From assembly GCF_027942865.1 (NCBI RefSeq), contig NC_134526.1, positions 2,844,470 through 2,908,469 on the forward strand: a stretch of 64,000 nucleotides of DNA, written 5' to 3'. This DNA comes from Odontesthes bonariensis (taxonomy: Eukaryota; Chordata; Actinopteri; Atheriniformes; Atherinopsidae). Numbering within the stretch: position 1 is the first letter of the stretch; each line of letters begins with the position of its first letter. The translations under genes were made by a program, and so were the position numbers. Positions 11,601 through 23,100 of the stretch are shown piece by piece. A model generated the notes under the pieces. It ran no database searches, was not told the origin of the DNA, and saw only the letters and a list, made by a program, of their open reading frames with translations.

Positions 11601-14600
11601 GATAGGTCCCATACAGTCCGAGCCTGATTCAATGTCCTGAAGAATTTAAATTGTTTATGTTTTTTGATCACTGGGTTTCGAGTCTTACGTGCTCTTATGT
11701 GTGGAAGATGTTCTTCAGTTTGGGGTGGTGTGAAAACCTCCCGTTGCGTCGCCCATTCCGAAGTTCTGTTAGTTGAACAGCCAGCCGGGCCGGGGCTGAC
11801 TGGGATCTCCTGCGCCTCCTTTACGCTGGCAGGAACGGATGGTAGTTCTAGCAACATGGTGGCAGGAGCACCGACAACAGGCAATCTTACCCTCCTCAGC
11901 GGGCACTCTACCGACCCTATGAGAAGCCAAGGCCGCTCCGATGGTGCTGGAGGTGGGTGTTTCCGTGGTAGTCAGGCACCGCTCTCCTGCAGTGAAGCCG
12001 ATGCGAGGCTGCAGATGCCGATGTTCGCCCAATCGCCCCACCGACTCCCCGCGCGAGACCAAGGCCGCTCCGATAGTGCTGGATGACAGGCGCCGCTCCG
12101 CTGTTGAGAGGTTGCGAGGTTGTCTGGGCTGATCCTCGGCCATCCGGTCTGACATAGCGGGTCCACGAGATGGTGCAGCTGCATTTGTTGTGAGCCAGTG
12201 GACGGAGGGCAGGCGCATATCTGTGTACCCCCAGTTCTGTGATTCAGGCTCCCTTAGCAGAGTTTTTGCTAAGGGAGCAAAAACTTCAATTCTAGATTGA
12301 AGTTTTTGTTGTATTTTAGAAACTACAGCTACGATCCAACCAACACGTCAGCTGGACTCCTCACAAAGAAACAAATCTTTTGTCTGTTCACACAGTTCTG
12401 TATCCCTTCCTCCTGCACTCATAAGCAGTCTTAGAACAGAGCAGGCAAACAAGACGTTGCCAAGGTAACAGGAGCAGGTGCAGCTCGTCTGTGTCACTGA
12501 CATGTGCGCACACTATGGCTTCTTAGAATTGCGCTATAATTTTGATTGCACTCGACTGTCTCGAACAAACGGTCGCTGTTCGAAAAGTAAAAGTCTTATC
12601 AGAATAATTCTTGAACCGTCAGCGCCCCAAGAGACGGCAGAAGCCAGTGGTGTAATTTTCATTTGGCTACTATGTGTGGCTTGGTTTTTATGGCAGTTTT
12701 AAAATAAGTTTTCACCTGAATTTGATGACTTTAGGCCTTTTATAATGGAAATGGAGAGGCGACCTCCAGGCTCAGAGGCAATTTGTGAGAAATCTGTGAG
12801 GCAGAGCCCAATGAGTGTGACTTTGGGTGAAAGAGGACAAAAATGCCAACGTTTTGAAGTAAAATTTGTCCAGATCGGGCAGATATTTCGGACATGAGAG
12901 ACATTTGTTCGAGGAATTGGTGCATCGAATTTAGAGTGAGAAACAGAGTGGGAGAGACACCTCAGCTGAGATATAGTCTTCCTAAAACGTAAACGTCCGT
13001 TGTGTAAAAGCTGTTTGATGTATCAACAAACCCTTTGGTTCACGTAAAGTTGGGAGTCTCCTGTCACATGTAAACTTTGAATGAGGTCTGTATTACGCTT
13101 TATGGCTGAGTTATAAGGCCTCTAAAATAGGGCATTTTGGCGCTCAATTTTCCCACATTTTGTGCAGCTTCAGAGTTAATCAGCTGCTTTATGGGTGCGT
13201 TCACTGCTCACATCCACACATCCCTTCATGGAGCTTCACCTTGTGTTGCTCTCTGTGTGGACAGACACAATGTGAGCTCATTCTTCATGATTCCTCCACA
13301 GAGTGGACCAGCAGAGCTCAGAGGGTCCCAGTGGTCCGTCTGCCCAGCAGCATCAAACACAGCTGGACTCCATATTTATGGTCTGTACATGTACAACAAC
13401 TACTTTCCCATCTGTTCTGCTCACAGCCATCTCCATGCTGCACTCTGTAGGCCAGTGGGTTGTCAGTGTGTCCAACATGGATCTGATGTTTGGCTCCATG
13501 GTTTCAGTCTGATCGGCTCATTCATATAGTTTTCTGTTCCAGCTGCTGGAGGACAACATGCTCACTTTTGTGAAGGAGGAGCTGAAGAAGATGCAGAAGG
13601 CTCTGAGTCCAGATTACCCAGAATGCTTAGAGAGTCAGAGGGAGGGTGAGGATGAAGAGCAGAGGAGCAGCAGAGAGGCATTAGTGAAGATCACAGCTCA
13701 CTTCCTGAGGAGAATGAAGCAGGAGGAGCTGGCTGACCGTCTGCAGAGCAGTAAGAGGATTTCTCTAAAGGTTTAACCTGCTGGATAAATGACACATTTA
13801 CTGATGTCTCAGCACACAGAACAGCAGATGTTCAGATACTCATTCTGTACAGGGTTGAAATGTCTGATTACTGATGTTATTTGTTGTCTTCATTCAGATC
13901 TTTGTGAACGTAAAGTTAAATCTGGTCTGAAGAAGAAGTTCCAGTGTGTGTTTGAGGGGATTCCTAAAGCAGGAAAGCCAACCCTTCTGAATCAGATCTA
14001 CACAGAGCTCTACATCACAGAGGGAGGGAGCGGAGAGGTCAATGATGAACATGAGGTCAGACAGATTGAAGCAGCATCCAGGAAAGCAGGCAGAGCAGAA
14101 ACATCCATCAGACAGGAAGACATCTTTAAAGGCCCACCTGGAAGAGATGAACCAATCAGAACAGTGCTGACAAAGGGAGTGGCTGGCATTGGCAAAACAG
14201 TCTTAACACAGAAGTTCACTCTGGACTGGGCTGAAGGCAAAGCCAACCAGGACATCCACTTCATGTTTCCATTCACTTTCAGAGAGCTGAATGTGCTGAG
14301 AGAGAGAAAGTTCAGCTTGGTGGAGCTTGTTCATCACTTCTTTACTGAGACCAAAGCAGCAGGAATCTGCAGCTTTGAACAGTTCCAGGTTGTGTTCATC
14401 TTTGACGGTCTGGATGAGTGTCGACTTCCTCTGGACTTCCACAGCAAGGAGCCCCTGACTGATGCTACAGAGCCCACCTCAGTGGATGTGCTGCTGACAA
14501 ACCTCATCAGGGGGGAGCTGCTTCCCTCTGCTCGCCTCTGGATAACCACACGACCTGCAGCAGCCAATCAGATCCCTGCTGGCTGTGTTGGCATGGTGAC

Positions 14601-17600
14601 AGAGGTCAGAGGGTTCACTGACCCACAGAAGGAGGAGTACTTCAGGAAGAGATTCAGAGATGAGGAGCAGGCCAGCAGGATCATCTCCCACATCCAGACA
14701 TCCCGAAGCCTCCACATCATGTGCCACATCCCGGTCTTCTGCTGGATCACTGCTACAGTTCTGGAGGATGTGTTGGACACCAGAGAGGGAGCAGAGCTGC
14801 CCAGCACCCTGACTGACATGTACATCCACTTCCTGGTGGTTCAGGCCAAAGTGAAGAAGCTCAAGTATGAAGAAGGAGCTGCGACAGATCCACACTGGAG
14901 TCCAGAGAGCAGGAAGATGATTGAGTCTCTGGGAAAACTGGCTTTTGAGCAGCTGCAGAAAGGAAACCTGATCTTCTATGAATCAGACCTGACAGAGTGT
15001 GGCATCGATATCTCAGCAGCCTCAGTGTACTCAGGAGTGTTCACACAGATCTTTAGAGAGGAGAGAGGGCTGTACCAGGAGAAGGTGTTCTGCTTCATCC
15101 ATCTGAGTGTTCAGGAGTTTCTGGCTGCTCTTCATGTGCATCTGACCTTCATCAACTCTGGACTCAACCTGATGGGAGAACAACAAAAGATGGAAAAGAT
15201 GGAAGATGAAGAACAAGAAGAAACAACCCACATTGATCTGAATTTTCTCCATCAGATTTCTGTGGAAAAGGCCTTAGAGAGTCCAAATGGACACCTGGAC
15301 CTGTTCCTCCGCTTCCTCCTGGGTCTTTCCCTGCAGACCAATCAGAGGCTCCTACGAGGCCTGCTGACACAGACAGGAAGTAGCTCACAGACCAATCAGG
15401 AAACAGTTGATTACATCAAGGAGAAGATCAGTGAGAATCTGTCTGCAGAGAGAAGCATCAATCTGTTCCACTGTCTGAATGAACTGAATGATCGTTCTCT
15501 GGTGGAGGAGATCCAACAGGCCCTGAGTTCAGGAAGTCTCTCCACAGATAAACTGTCTCCTGCTCAGTGGTCAGCTCTGGTCTTCATCTTACTGTCATCA
15601 GGAAAACATCTGGATGTGTTTGAGCTGAAGAAATACTCTGCTTCAGAGGAGGCTCTTCTGAGGCTGCTGCCAGTGGTCAAAGCCTCCAACAAAGCTGTGT
15701 GAGTACAGAGATAAATATGTTTTAAAAGCTCTGTTTACTTGTTAAAAGGAGAGAAAATAACTGAGTTATTTCTCAGATAATTTCAGTTTGTAGATAACAC
15801 AGATTCACAGCAAACAGTTCCATCAGATCAGTTTACATCAAGAGGAAAGAAACACGCTGCAAGAATGTGGCAACACTTTAATATATAACTAGAAAATTTC
15901 TGAAGAAATTTGATGGCTGCCAATCTACTGCCCGCCCTAGCAACAAACCCTTAATTTCAGTTGAGAGTCTCCTGTCACATATAAACTTTGAATGAGGTCT
16001 CTGTGATGTTGTATCGCTGAGTTCTGAGGTCTCCAAAACAGGGCATTTGCAGATCATGAGATACTGACTTGCCATGGTGAAACCTGCCTGCTTCAGCCAT
16101 CATAAGTGAGGGAAACCACACAGAAGGACGGCCTAAGCAGGTTTTAAAATACAGGTTTTATGGCAGTTTGAAAACTCTTCTCACTATTGGTGTAAAGGAG
16201 ATAAGGAGAGCCTGTTTATCATGAAAATCATGGCACTGTATGATGGCGCTGTCTGAATCTGAGGTGATTTGAGAGAAAACTATAAAGTCCAGCACAAAGA
16301 TGGAAAGAAGACAAACAGCTCCATTTTATCCAGGTTTACAAGATATTGTGGATGTTAGACAAGTTTGAGCCTTTTAATTGTGTCATTAATCTGGAGGCTG
16401 TGAGTGGTTTCCTTATTAAAATCAGTTATTTTGATAGTTTTAAACCTGTTAATAGCAGAAAGGTGTCCTGAAGACTGTTAGTGCCTCATAATTAGGTGGA
16501 TTATTAGCTGGTTGAGCCCCAAAATGCTTAAGACAGGTCTCCTGAAGACAGTTCTGTCATTTTTAATCTAGGTCCTGAGAAGTTGAAAGTCTCCTGTCAC
16601 ATATGAACTTTGAATGATGTGTCTGTGATGCTGTATGGCTGAATTATGAGGGCTGGAAAAATGGCCTTGTTAAGTGCTTTTCAATGCATTTTCCCATTGC
16701 ATTGTGGGTATTTTCAAACTTCCCCTCACTATCAGTTTAAAGGAGAAACGCAGATCAGATTTATAACATTAAGCTGTTATAACAGGGCATCCATCTTGGC
16801 TCTGCCCTCATAAGCAGTCTTAGAACAGAGCAGGCTAACAAGGCGTTGCCCCGGTAACAGGAGCAGGCTAACAAGGCGTTGCCCCGGTAACAGGAGCAGG
16901 TGCTCTGTGTCACTGTGTCACTGTCACTATGGCTTCTTAAAATCGCACTATAATTTTGACTGCACTCAACTGTCTCAAACAAACGGTCGCTGTTCAAAAA
17001 GTAAATGTCATATCCGAATAATTCTTGAACCGTCAGCGCCCCAAGAGACGGCAGAAGCCAACGGTGTAATTTTCATTCGGCTACTATGTGTGGCTAATTT
17101 TTTATGGCAGTTTTAAAATCCTTTTTCACCTGAGTTTTATGATTTTAGGTGTTTATAATGGGCGGAATGTCAGCTGGAGGGCCGACTCTCTGCACTCAGA
17201 GGAGATTTGTGAGAAATCTGTGTGGCAGAGCTCAATGAGTGTGACTTTGTGTGAAAGAGGACAAATATGCTTACGTTTTGAAGTAAAATTTGTCTAGATC
17301 GGGCAGATATTTTGGACATGAGACACATTTGTTCGAGGAATTGGTGCAGTATCGAATTTAGAGTGAGAAACAGAGTGGGAGAGACACCTCTGACGAGATG
17401 TAGTCTTCCTAAAACGTAAACTGCCGTTGTGTAAAAGCTGTATAATATATATACAAACCCTTTGGTTCAGTTAAAGCCGAGAGTCTCCTGTCACATATAA
17501 ACTTTGAATGAGGTCTGTGTTATGCTTTATGGCTAAGTTATAAGGCCCCTAAAATAGGGCATTTTGGCGCTTGTTGAGCCCGAAAATGCATTGTTATGGG

Positions 17601-19644
17601 CTTTTCAATGCATTTTCCATTCCACAATTTTCCCACTTTTTCCCATTTTGCTGGAATTCCTTTCGACTAATGAGAGCCAAATGTAATAGCACACCATTCA
17701 CGATCGATGCGCACGGAGCGGTGTGCTTTTTATGCCGGTCGGACCATCGCTGCTAGACTAGTAGCGTGCCGAACTTTAGCGCGGAAACGGGAGAATAATA
17801 AGAATCTGGAAACAGAGTAATATGTGTGTCTAATGCTTTCGGTATTGGCACCCATGATTAGGATAAATGTAATCATTATCTATTAATTCAACCATCTTTA
17901 ACTTGAATGATGAATAACTACATAACTTAATTCTCTTCCTGTTATTCCCTCCTCAGACTGAGCGACTGTAACCTCTCAGAGAGAAGCTGTGCAGCTCTGT
18001 CCTCAGCTCTCAGCTCCCAGTCCTCCAGCCTGACAGAACTGGACCTGAGTAACAACAACCTGCAGGATTCAGGGCTGAAGCAGCTGTCTGTTGGACTGCA
18101 GAGTCCAAACTGTAACCTGGAAGCTCTCAGGTCAGGATTCATTCAACTGTTCAGCTGCTGATCATTTTAATTCTGCTTTACAGTCATGGATGGACAGCTG
18201 ACCTGTTCAGGATGCTGTCTGCTGTTGGAGTCTTTTCTCTCAGTTTCTGCCATTTGTGTTGTTTCCTGCAGCCTGTCAGGCTGTCTGATCACAGAGGAAG
18301 GCTGTGCTTCTCTGGTCTCAGCTCTGACCTCCAACCCCTCCCATCTGAGAGAGCTGGACCTGAGCTACAACCATCCAGGAGACTCAGCAGTGAAGCAGCT
18401 CTCAGCTGGACTGGAGGATCCACAGTGGAGGCTGGACACTCTCAGGTATGGAGAGCTCTGCTGCTTTAATCATTTCCCTTCTAACCGGCTCATCAGCTGG
18501 TTAGAAGTGATGCCGAGCAGCGAGGGAGGAGCAAACCTCTGTGAGGAGGAGCAGGAAATGTCTGCCAGCATTAGCCGGTGTCCCCTTAAAACAGCGTGGA
18601 TCTGTCAGAATGATGGAGGTTTATCGTGTCATTCCTCAGATAAATGGGCCCCAAAGAAAACATACATACCAGCAACCATCTGCTGGTTAATGCACAGCCT
18701 GTAAGGAAACATATTCAGCAGATTCAGAGACTTTATTCATCCAGTTAAAGGGACATTTCTGTGTTTCTGAAGTGGGGCTGTGTGAAGTCCTCATGAGCAG
18801 TCAGCATCTCTCTCAGTGTAGAACAAAGTGTGTGTGAGAGCCATGTAATGTCCATGTTTGATGCTGAAAGAGACGGTGCTGCTCTGACCCCCCTCCTCCT
18901 TTCAGGGTGGAGCCTGCTGGAGAACGATGGCTGACACCAGGGCTGAGGAAGTGTGAGTGTGTTCTTCATCTGATTCATGACATCCAGCCATCTTCACACT
19001 GTCACATCACTCATTGATCAAAGTGAACAGATGATAGATCAATAACTGCAGCTGGACTGTGTTTGTTCTCTCCATCAGATTCCTGCCAACTCACAATCGA
19101 CACAAACACAGTGAACAGGAGACTGAAACTGTCTGACAACAACAGGAAGGTGAAATGGGTGAAGGAGGATCAGCCATATCCTGATCATCCACACAGATTT
19201 GATGTCTGGCCTCAGCTGCTGTGTAAAAATGTTCTGACTGGTCGCTGTTACTGGGAGGTCGAGTGGAGAGGAGACGTTGATATATCAGTGAGTTACAGAG
19301 AAATCAGCACGAGAGGAGGAGACAGAGATCAGTCCTGGAGTCTGAGGTGCTCTGATGGAGGTTACTCTGTCAGGCACAATGAAAGAAAAATACCCTCCTC
19401 CTCCTCCTCCTCCTCCTCCTCCTCCTCCTCCTCCTCCTCCTCCTCCTCCTCCTCCTCCTCCTCTGTCTGTAACAGAGCAGCAGTGTATGTGGACCGTCCT
19501 GCTGGCACTCTGTCCTTCTACAGAGTCTCCTCTGACACACTGATCCACCTCCACACCTTCAGCATCACATTCACTGAAGAACCTCTGCATCCTGGGTTTG
19601 GGTTCAGGTTCTGTTCATCTGTTTCCTCAGTGTCTCTGTGCTGA
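5604..19644 (+). CDS. NLRC3-like NLR immune receptor (FISNA-NACHT-LRR-B30.2)
   Basis: Predicted cytosolic innate sensor of the large fish NLR family. Ten coding exons join in frame: 5604-5623, 5819-5965, 7981-8127, 13302-13380, 13543-13750, 13898-15698, 17957-18130, 18272-18445, 18906-18952 and 19079-19644. All have GT-AG borders and matching phases, giving 1120 residues. Exons 2 and 3 are paralogous 147-base exons with (Glu-Pro)8 and (Glu-Pro)9 followed by a shared [10 protein letters not shown] motif. Exons 4-5 and the start of exon 6 form the FISNA region ([22 protein letters not shown]). NACHT follows, with Walker A GVAGIGKT (about 294-301), Walker B FIFDGLDE (about 367-374) and a TTRPA motif. 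Two 174-base LRR exons, a 47-base linker exon ([13 protein letters not shown]) and a PRY-SPRY exon complete it. Odd points are a 23-Ser run at residues 1039-1061 inside SPRY and only two LRR exons. The gene looks functional; the exact family member is not resolved. Confidence 0.9.
5838..5885 (+). repeat. (GAACCN) hexamer run in NLR exon 2, encoding (Glu-Pro)8
   Basis: Eight hexamer units, the last ending CCC instead of CCT, keep the frame and give a Glu-Pro run before the SCVSM motif. The paralogous exon 3 has nine units, so unit number has already changed since the exons duplicated. Confidence 0.9.
6187..7563 (+). repeat. 35-bp minisatellite, about 39 copies, in NLR intron 2
   Basis: The unit reads AACATGAACAAAGTCAGCTG followed by CTTTACAAACAGTCT. 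Copies are mostly identical; the main variants are CGGCTGC for CAGCTGC, CTACTT for CTGCTT and one copy with a small deletion near 6815. Each copy carries a CAGCTG E-box. The array lies between the two paralogous Glu-Pro exons. There are no unique spacers, so it is a tandem repeat, not a CRISPR array. Confidence 0.95.
7994..8047 (+). repeat. (GAACCN) hexamer run in NLR exon 3, encoding (Glu-Pro)9
   Basis: Nine in-frame hexamers, one more than in exon 2. The rest of the exon is nearly the same as exon 2, with differences at a few codons. The run sits a few residues after the exon start. Confidence 0.9.
8697..12247 (-). mobile_element. Decayed non-LTR retrotransposon (LINE) in NLR intron 3
   Basis: Read on the minus strand, it has an endonuclease segment at 11321-10698 (FGDFNVNW, then GLSDHNAIF). 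Reverse transcriptase pieces follow at 10531-10307 ([10 protein letters not shown]), 10234-9956 ([11 protein letters not shown]) and 9965-9024 ([11 protein letters not shown], then YADDTVIF). The C terminus resembles the LINE motif [12 protein letters not shown]. The pieces lie in different frames with stops between them, so it is inactive. The 3' tail is a TAAAG-type simple repeat near 8700-8735. The 5' part (12218-11528) is ORF1-like but not recognised and contains a partial internal duplication. The clade was not resolved (I/jockey/CR1-like). Confidence 0.85.
12248..12308. other. Two adjacent perfect hairpins at the 5' border of the minus-strand LINE
   Basis: Hairpin 1 (12248-12278) has an 11-base stem beginning GCTCCCTTAGC and a 9-base loop. 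Hairpin 2 (12278-12308) has a 13-base stem beginning CAAAAACTTCAAT and a 5-base loop. They share base 12278. They sit just outside the last LINE-like sequence, at its presumed 5' end. Confidence 0.7.
12410..13145 (+). repeat. Unclassified dispersed repeat, member 3
   Basis: Same family as the members at 1.25, 3.9 and 16.8 kb. Shared blocks include 'cataagcagtcttagaacag', 'ggtaacaggagcag', 'gtcagcgccccaagagacgg' and 'gggcagatatttcgg'. It lies in NLR intron 3 just upstream of exon 4. The short open frame at 12478-12702 is shared with member 4 but both look like chance translations of the repeat. Confidence 0.65.
15699..17956 (+). other. NLR intron 6, mostly repeat DNA
   Basis: This intron separates the NACHT exon from the first LRR exon. 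The first 440 bases hold nothing recognisable. From about 16140 it is occupied by dispersed-repeat sequence up to about 17830, after which about 125 bases of ordinary intron lead to the acceptor CCTCCTCAG at 17948-17956. No additional LRR exon was found in it. Confidence 0.7.
16140..17830 (+). repeat. Unclassified dispersed repeat, member 4 (with partial extra copy)
   Basis: The main match to the 12.4-kb member runs about 16800-17570. A 36-base block with 'aacaaggcgttgccccggta' is tandemly doubled near 16829-16900. The upstream part, 16140-16740, repeats shorter motifs such as 'ctcctgtcacatatgaactt', suggesting a second degraded copy. The right part ends near 'gcggaaacgggagaataa', about 17786-17803. 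Confidence 0.55.
19396..19464 (+). repeat. (TCC)22-TCT microsatellite encoding 23 serines in the NLR B30.2 domain
   Basis: In the NLR frame, codons from 19396 to 19464 are all serine, between NERKIP and [10 protein letters not shown]. This is the SPRY loop before the strand [11 protein letters not shown]. The repeat length is a multiple of three, so the frame is kept. Trinucleotide runs like this mutate by slippage, so allele length is probably variable (inference). Confidence 0.95.
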
Positions 19645-20143
19645 GTATACAGAGTGTCCTCCTGTCAGAGAATCCCTGCTGAACAGATAGTTCAGTCTGT
19701 TCATGTCTGTCTCTTTCACTCAGAAACACCTTTTCAGATTCATGGATTCAGTCAGTTTCTGTTTGAAACTCTTCTAAATGATTCCTTGGAAACTTCTTCC
19801 TCTTCCAGTCCTTTAAAGATGGAAGCTGCCATTCTTCCAGGATGTTGTTTTTCTGGGTGTTTCCAGTCAAAGCTTCACACTGAAATTTGCTTAACAACTT
19901 CTTGTAGTTATTCAACTAAGCTGTCCTTTGTCGTTGGCAAAGAGGCAACAGTTTGGAGCGGGACCTTTTGTTGTTTGGAGGTCAGCCTCCACCTGGGGGA
20001 GAATGGGGCCAGCGGAGAATTTCCTATCAACAAAGTTATGAGTTACAAACAGAAGCAGCCAGACGGGTTTTTCACTCCAACACGCTGCAAACTGTGGATT
20101 AACGAGATTACAGTTGATTTATTACATTTAATTTAGTTAGGTT

Positions 20144-23100
20144 TTATGATTGTTTCATATATTTCGTTCTAGAATGCGCTGCTGAGGGTGGCAGCACGTT
20201 GGAGTAGCTCTGTACCTCACATTGAGATTTATTCTTTTTTCTAAATTGCATTCCTGTTTTTTCCTGGAAGAAATTGCATTTTTTGGACAACTGTTCCTTC
20301 CTGCCTTGGATGCTGTGCAGCTGGATTGATTTTTCCCAATACTTTTGTATATTTTGCTCTTTTGTTATGATGCATAACCATAGCAACAAGGTGGATTACA
20401 ACAGGGAGCAGCTGATTAACATTGGAAAAGCAGAAAAAGCCAGAAATCCCACTGGAATTGAAAAGGAGGCGTCGTGGATGCAGAGCAGGAGCAAAGAGGA
20501 GAGAAAGAAAGAAGAAGTTCAAACCATCTCTGCCATCCGTCATCATGGGCAATGTAAGATCGTTAGCCAACAAGTTGGATGAACTTCTAGCCTTGACAAG
20601 GACTCAGCAAGAATATCGGGAATGTAGCATAATGTGTTTTACTGAGACATGGCTGCAGGATCATATCCCCAACTCCAGCGTCTGTCTGCCGGGCTTCCTG
20701 ACTATACGAGCAGATCGAGATTTAAATAGTAGCAGGAAAAGGAAAGGGGGTGGATTGGCAGTGCTTGTCAATAACAGATGGTGTCACCCAGGACATGTTA
20801 CTGTTAAGAGTCGTCTCTGCAGTCCTGACATTGAACTATTGGCAGTAAGTTTTCGTCCATATTATTTGTCAAGAGAGTTCACCAGTGTTGTTTTGGTGGC
20901 TGTTTATATTCCACCCTCAGCTGTTGCCGACACTGCATGTGATGTCATCAGTTCCGTTGTTGCTCAGATACAGACACAACACCCCAATTCTTTTGTGGCA
21001 ATATCTGGTGATTTTAATCATGCCTCACTCTCTGCTACACTGCCAACTTTTCAACAGTTTGTCAGCTGCTCTACCAGAGAAAACAAGACATTGGATTTGT
21101 TTTACACAAATGTCAAGGATTCATACATTTCCAAATCAAGACCTCCCCTGGGAAAATCAGATCACAACCTTGTTTTTCTCTGTTCAGCATATAAACCCCT
21201 TGTCCAGAGACTACCTGTCACAAAAAGGACTGTTAGAAAGTGGTCACAAGAAGCTGAAGAAGCCTTACAGGGTTGTTTTGATGCAACCGATTGGATTTCT
21301 CTTTGTAAGCCACATGGAGAGGACATTAATGCCATGACTGAGTGTGTGACTGACTATATAAACTTCTGTGTGGACAACACCATCCCCACCAGAACAGTGA
21401 GATGCTTCCCTAATAACAAACCCTGGATCACCAGTGAGCTAAAAGAACTATTGAACAAGAAAAAAAGAGCCTTTAGGGAGCGAGACAGGGAGTTACTGAG
21501 GAGTATACAGAAGCAGCTCAAAGTCAAGATCAGAGAGAGCAAGGAGGTGTATAGAAAGAAGCTTGAGAGTAAACTGCAGAGGAACAATATCAGAGATGTG
21601 TGGTCAGGAATGAAGAAGATCACAGGCCTCAAACAGAGGGAGGATCGGATGGATGGAAGTCTGGACAGAACAAATGAGCTGAACACATTCTTCAACAGGT
21701 TCAGTTCAGGAACAAGCTCACCATCCTCCCCTCCTGTTCCCAGCCAAAGAGACATCCCACCCTCCTCTGACCCACAGCTTTCCTGTAACATCTCCACCTC
21801 CACCTCAGTCATGGATTCTTCTGCTTCCACTAGTTTGTCTTCAACCCAATCAGGAGATGCTGCTGTCCCCTTTGCCTCCCCCTCCTACTTTTCTGTTTCT
21901 AGAAGTCAGGTGAAGAGGCAGTTGGAGAGACTGAACCGGAACGAGGCTGCAGGTCCAGATGGTGTCAGCCCCCGAGTCCTGAAGGCCTGTGCAGAGCAGC
22001 TCTGTGGGATTCTGCAACACCTTTTCAACCTTAGCTTGACCCAAGAGAAGGTACCACTGTTGTGGAAGACATCCTGTCTGGTTCCGGTACCAAAGAAAAC
22101 TCATCCTTCAGACATCAATGACTACAGACCTGTTGCCCTGACATCCCACATCATGAAGGTCCTGGAGAGACTCCTGTTGACCCACCTGTGTAAGCAAACC
22201 AGCACATATCAGGACCCCCTGCAGTTTGCTTATCGCCATGGAGTTGGAGTTGAAGATGCTATCATACACCTGCTTCAACAAACCCACTGTCATCTGGACG
22301 AAGCAGGCAGCACTGTGAGGATCATGTTCTTTGATTTCTCCAGTGCATTTAACACAATCCAGCCTGATCTGCTTCGTCTGAAACTCCAGAAGACTCAGGT
22401 GGAGGCCTCAACAATCACCTGGATTAATGACTACCTGACAAACAGACCACAGTTTGTCAGACTGAAGAATTGTGTGTCTAACCAGGTGATCAGCAGCACA
22501 GGAGCACCACAGGGGACTGTACTCTCACCATTCCTTTTCACTCTGTACACTTCAGACTTCCAGTACAAGTCAGACTCCTGTCATCTACAGAAATATTCAG
22601 ATGACTCTGCAGTTGTCGGGTGTATCAGAGATGGACAAGAAGCTGAGTACAGAGAGCTGGTGGACCGCTTTGTGGCATGGTGTGGGAACAATCATCTCAT
22701 CTTGAATGTTAACAAAACAAAGGAGATGATTGTAGATTTCAGGAGAAACAGGGTCAGATCAAACCCTGTTTCCATCATGGGAGAAGAAGTGGAGGTGGTT
22801 GAGGAATATAAATACCTTGGTGTTCATGTGGACAACAGACTGGACTGGAGACACAACAGTGAAGCCATCTACAAGAAAGGACAGAGCAGACTGTACTTCT
22901 TGAGGAAGCTAAGGTCCTTCAAGGTTTGCAACAAGATGTTGCAGATCTTCCACAAGTCTGTTGTTGAGAGCGTCATTTCCTCTTGCGTCATCGGTTGGGG
23001 CAGCAGCATCAGAACCAGGGACCTAAAAAGACTCAACAACCTGATAAGGAAGGCTGGTTCTGTTCTGGGGACGACTATGGAACCTCTGGAGACAATAATG

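Noticed and set aside
12478-12702. Possible conserved peptide shared with 16907-17116
   Set aside because: Similarity is explained by the dispersed repeat at DNA level; frames outside the shared block break, and no start context is conserved in members 1 and 2.
18186-18704. 172-codon frame across the second LRR exon
   Set aside because: The conserved part is only 18272-18445; both edges have splice consensus and the remainder is intron.
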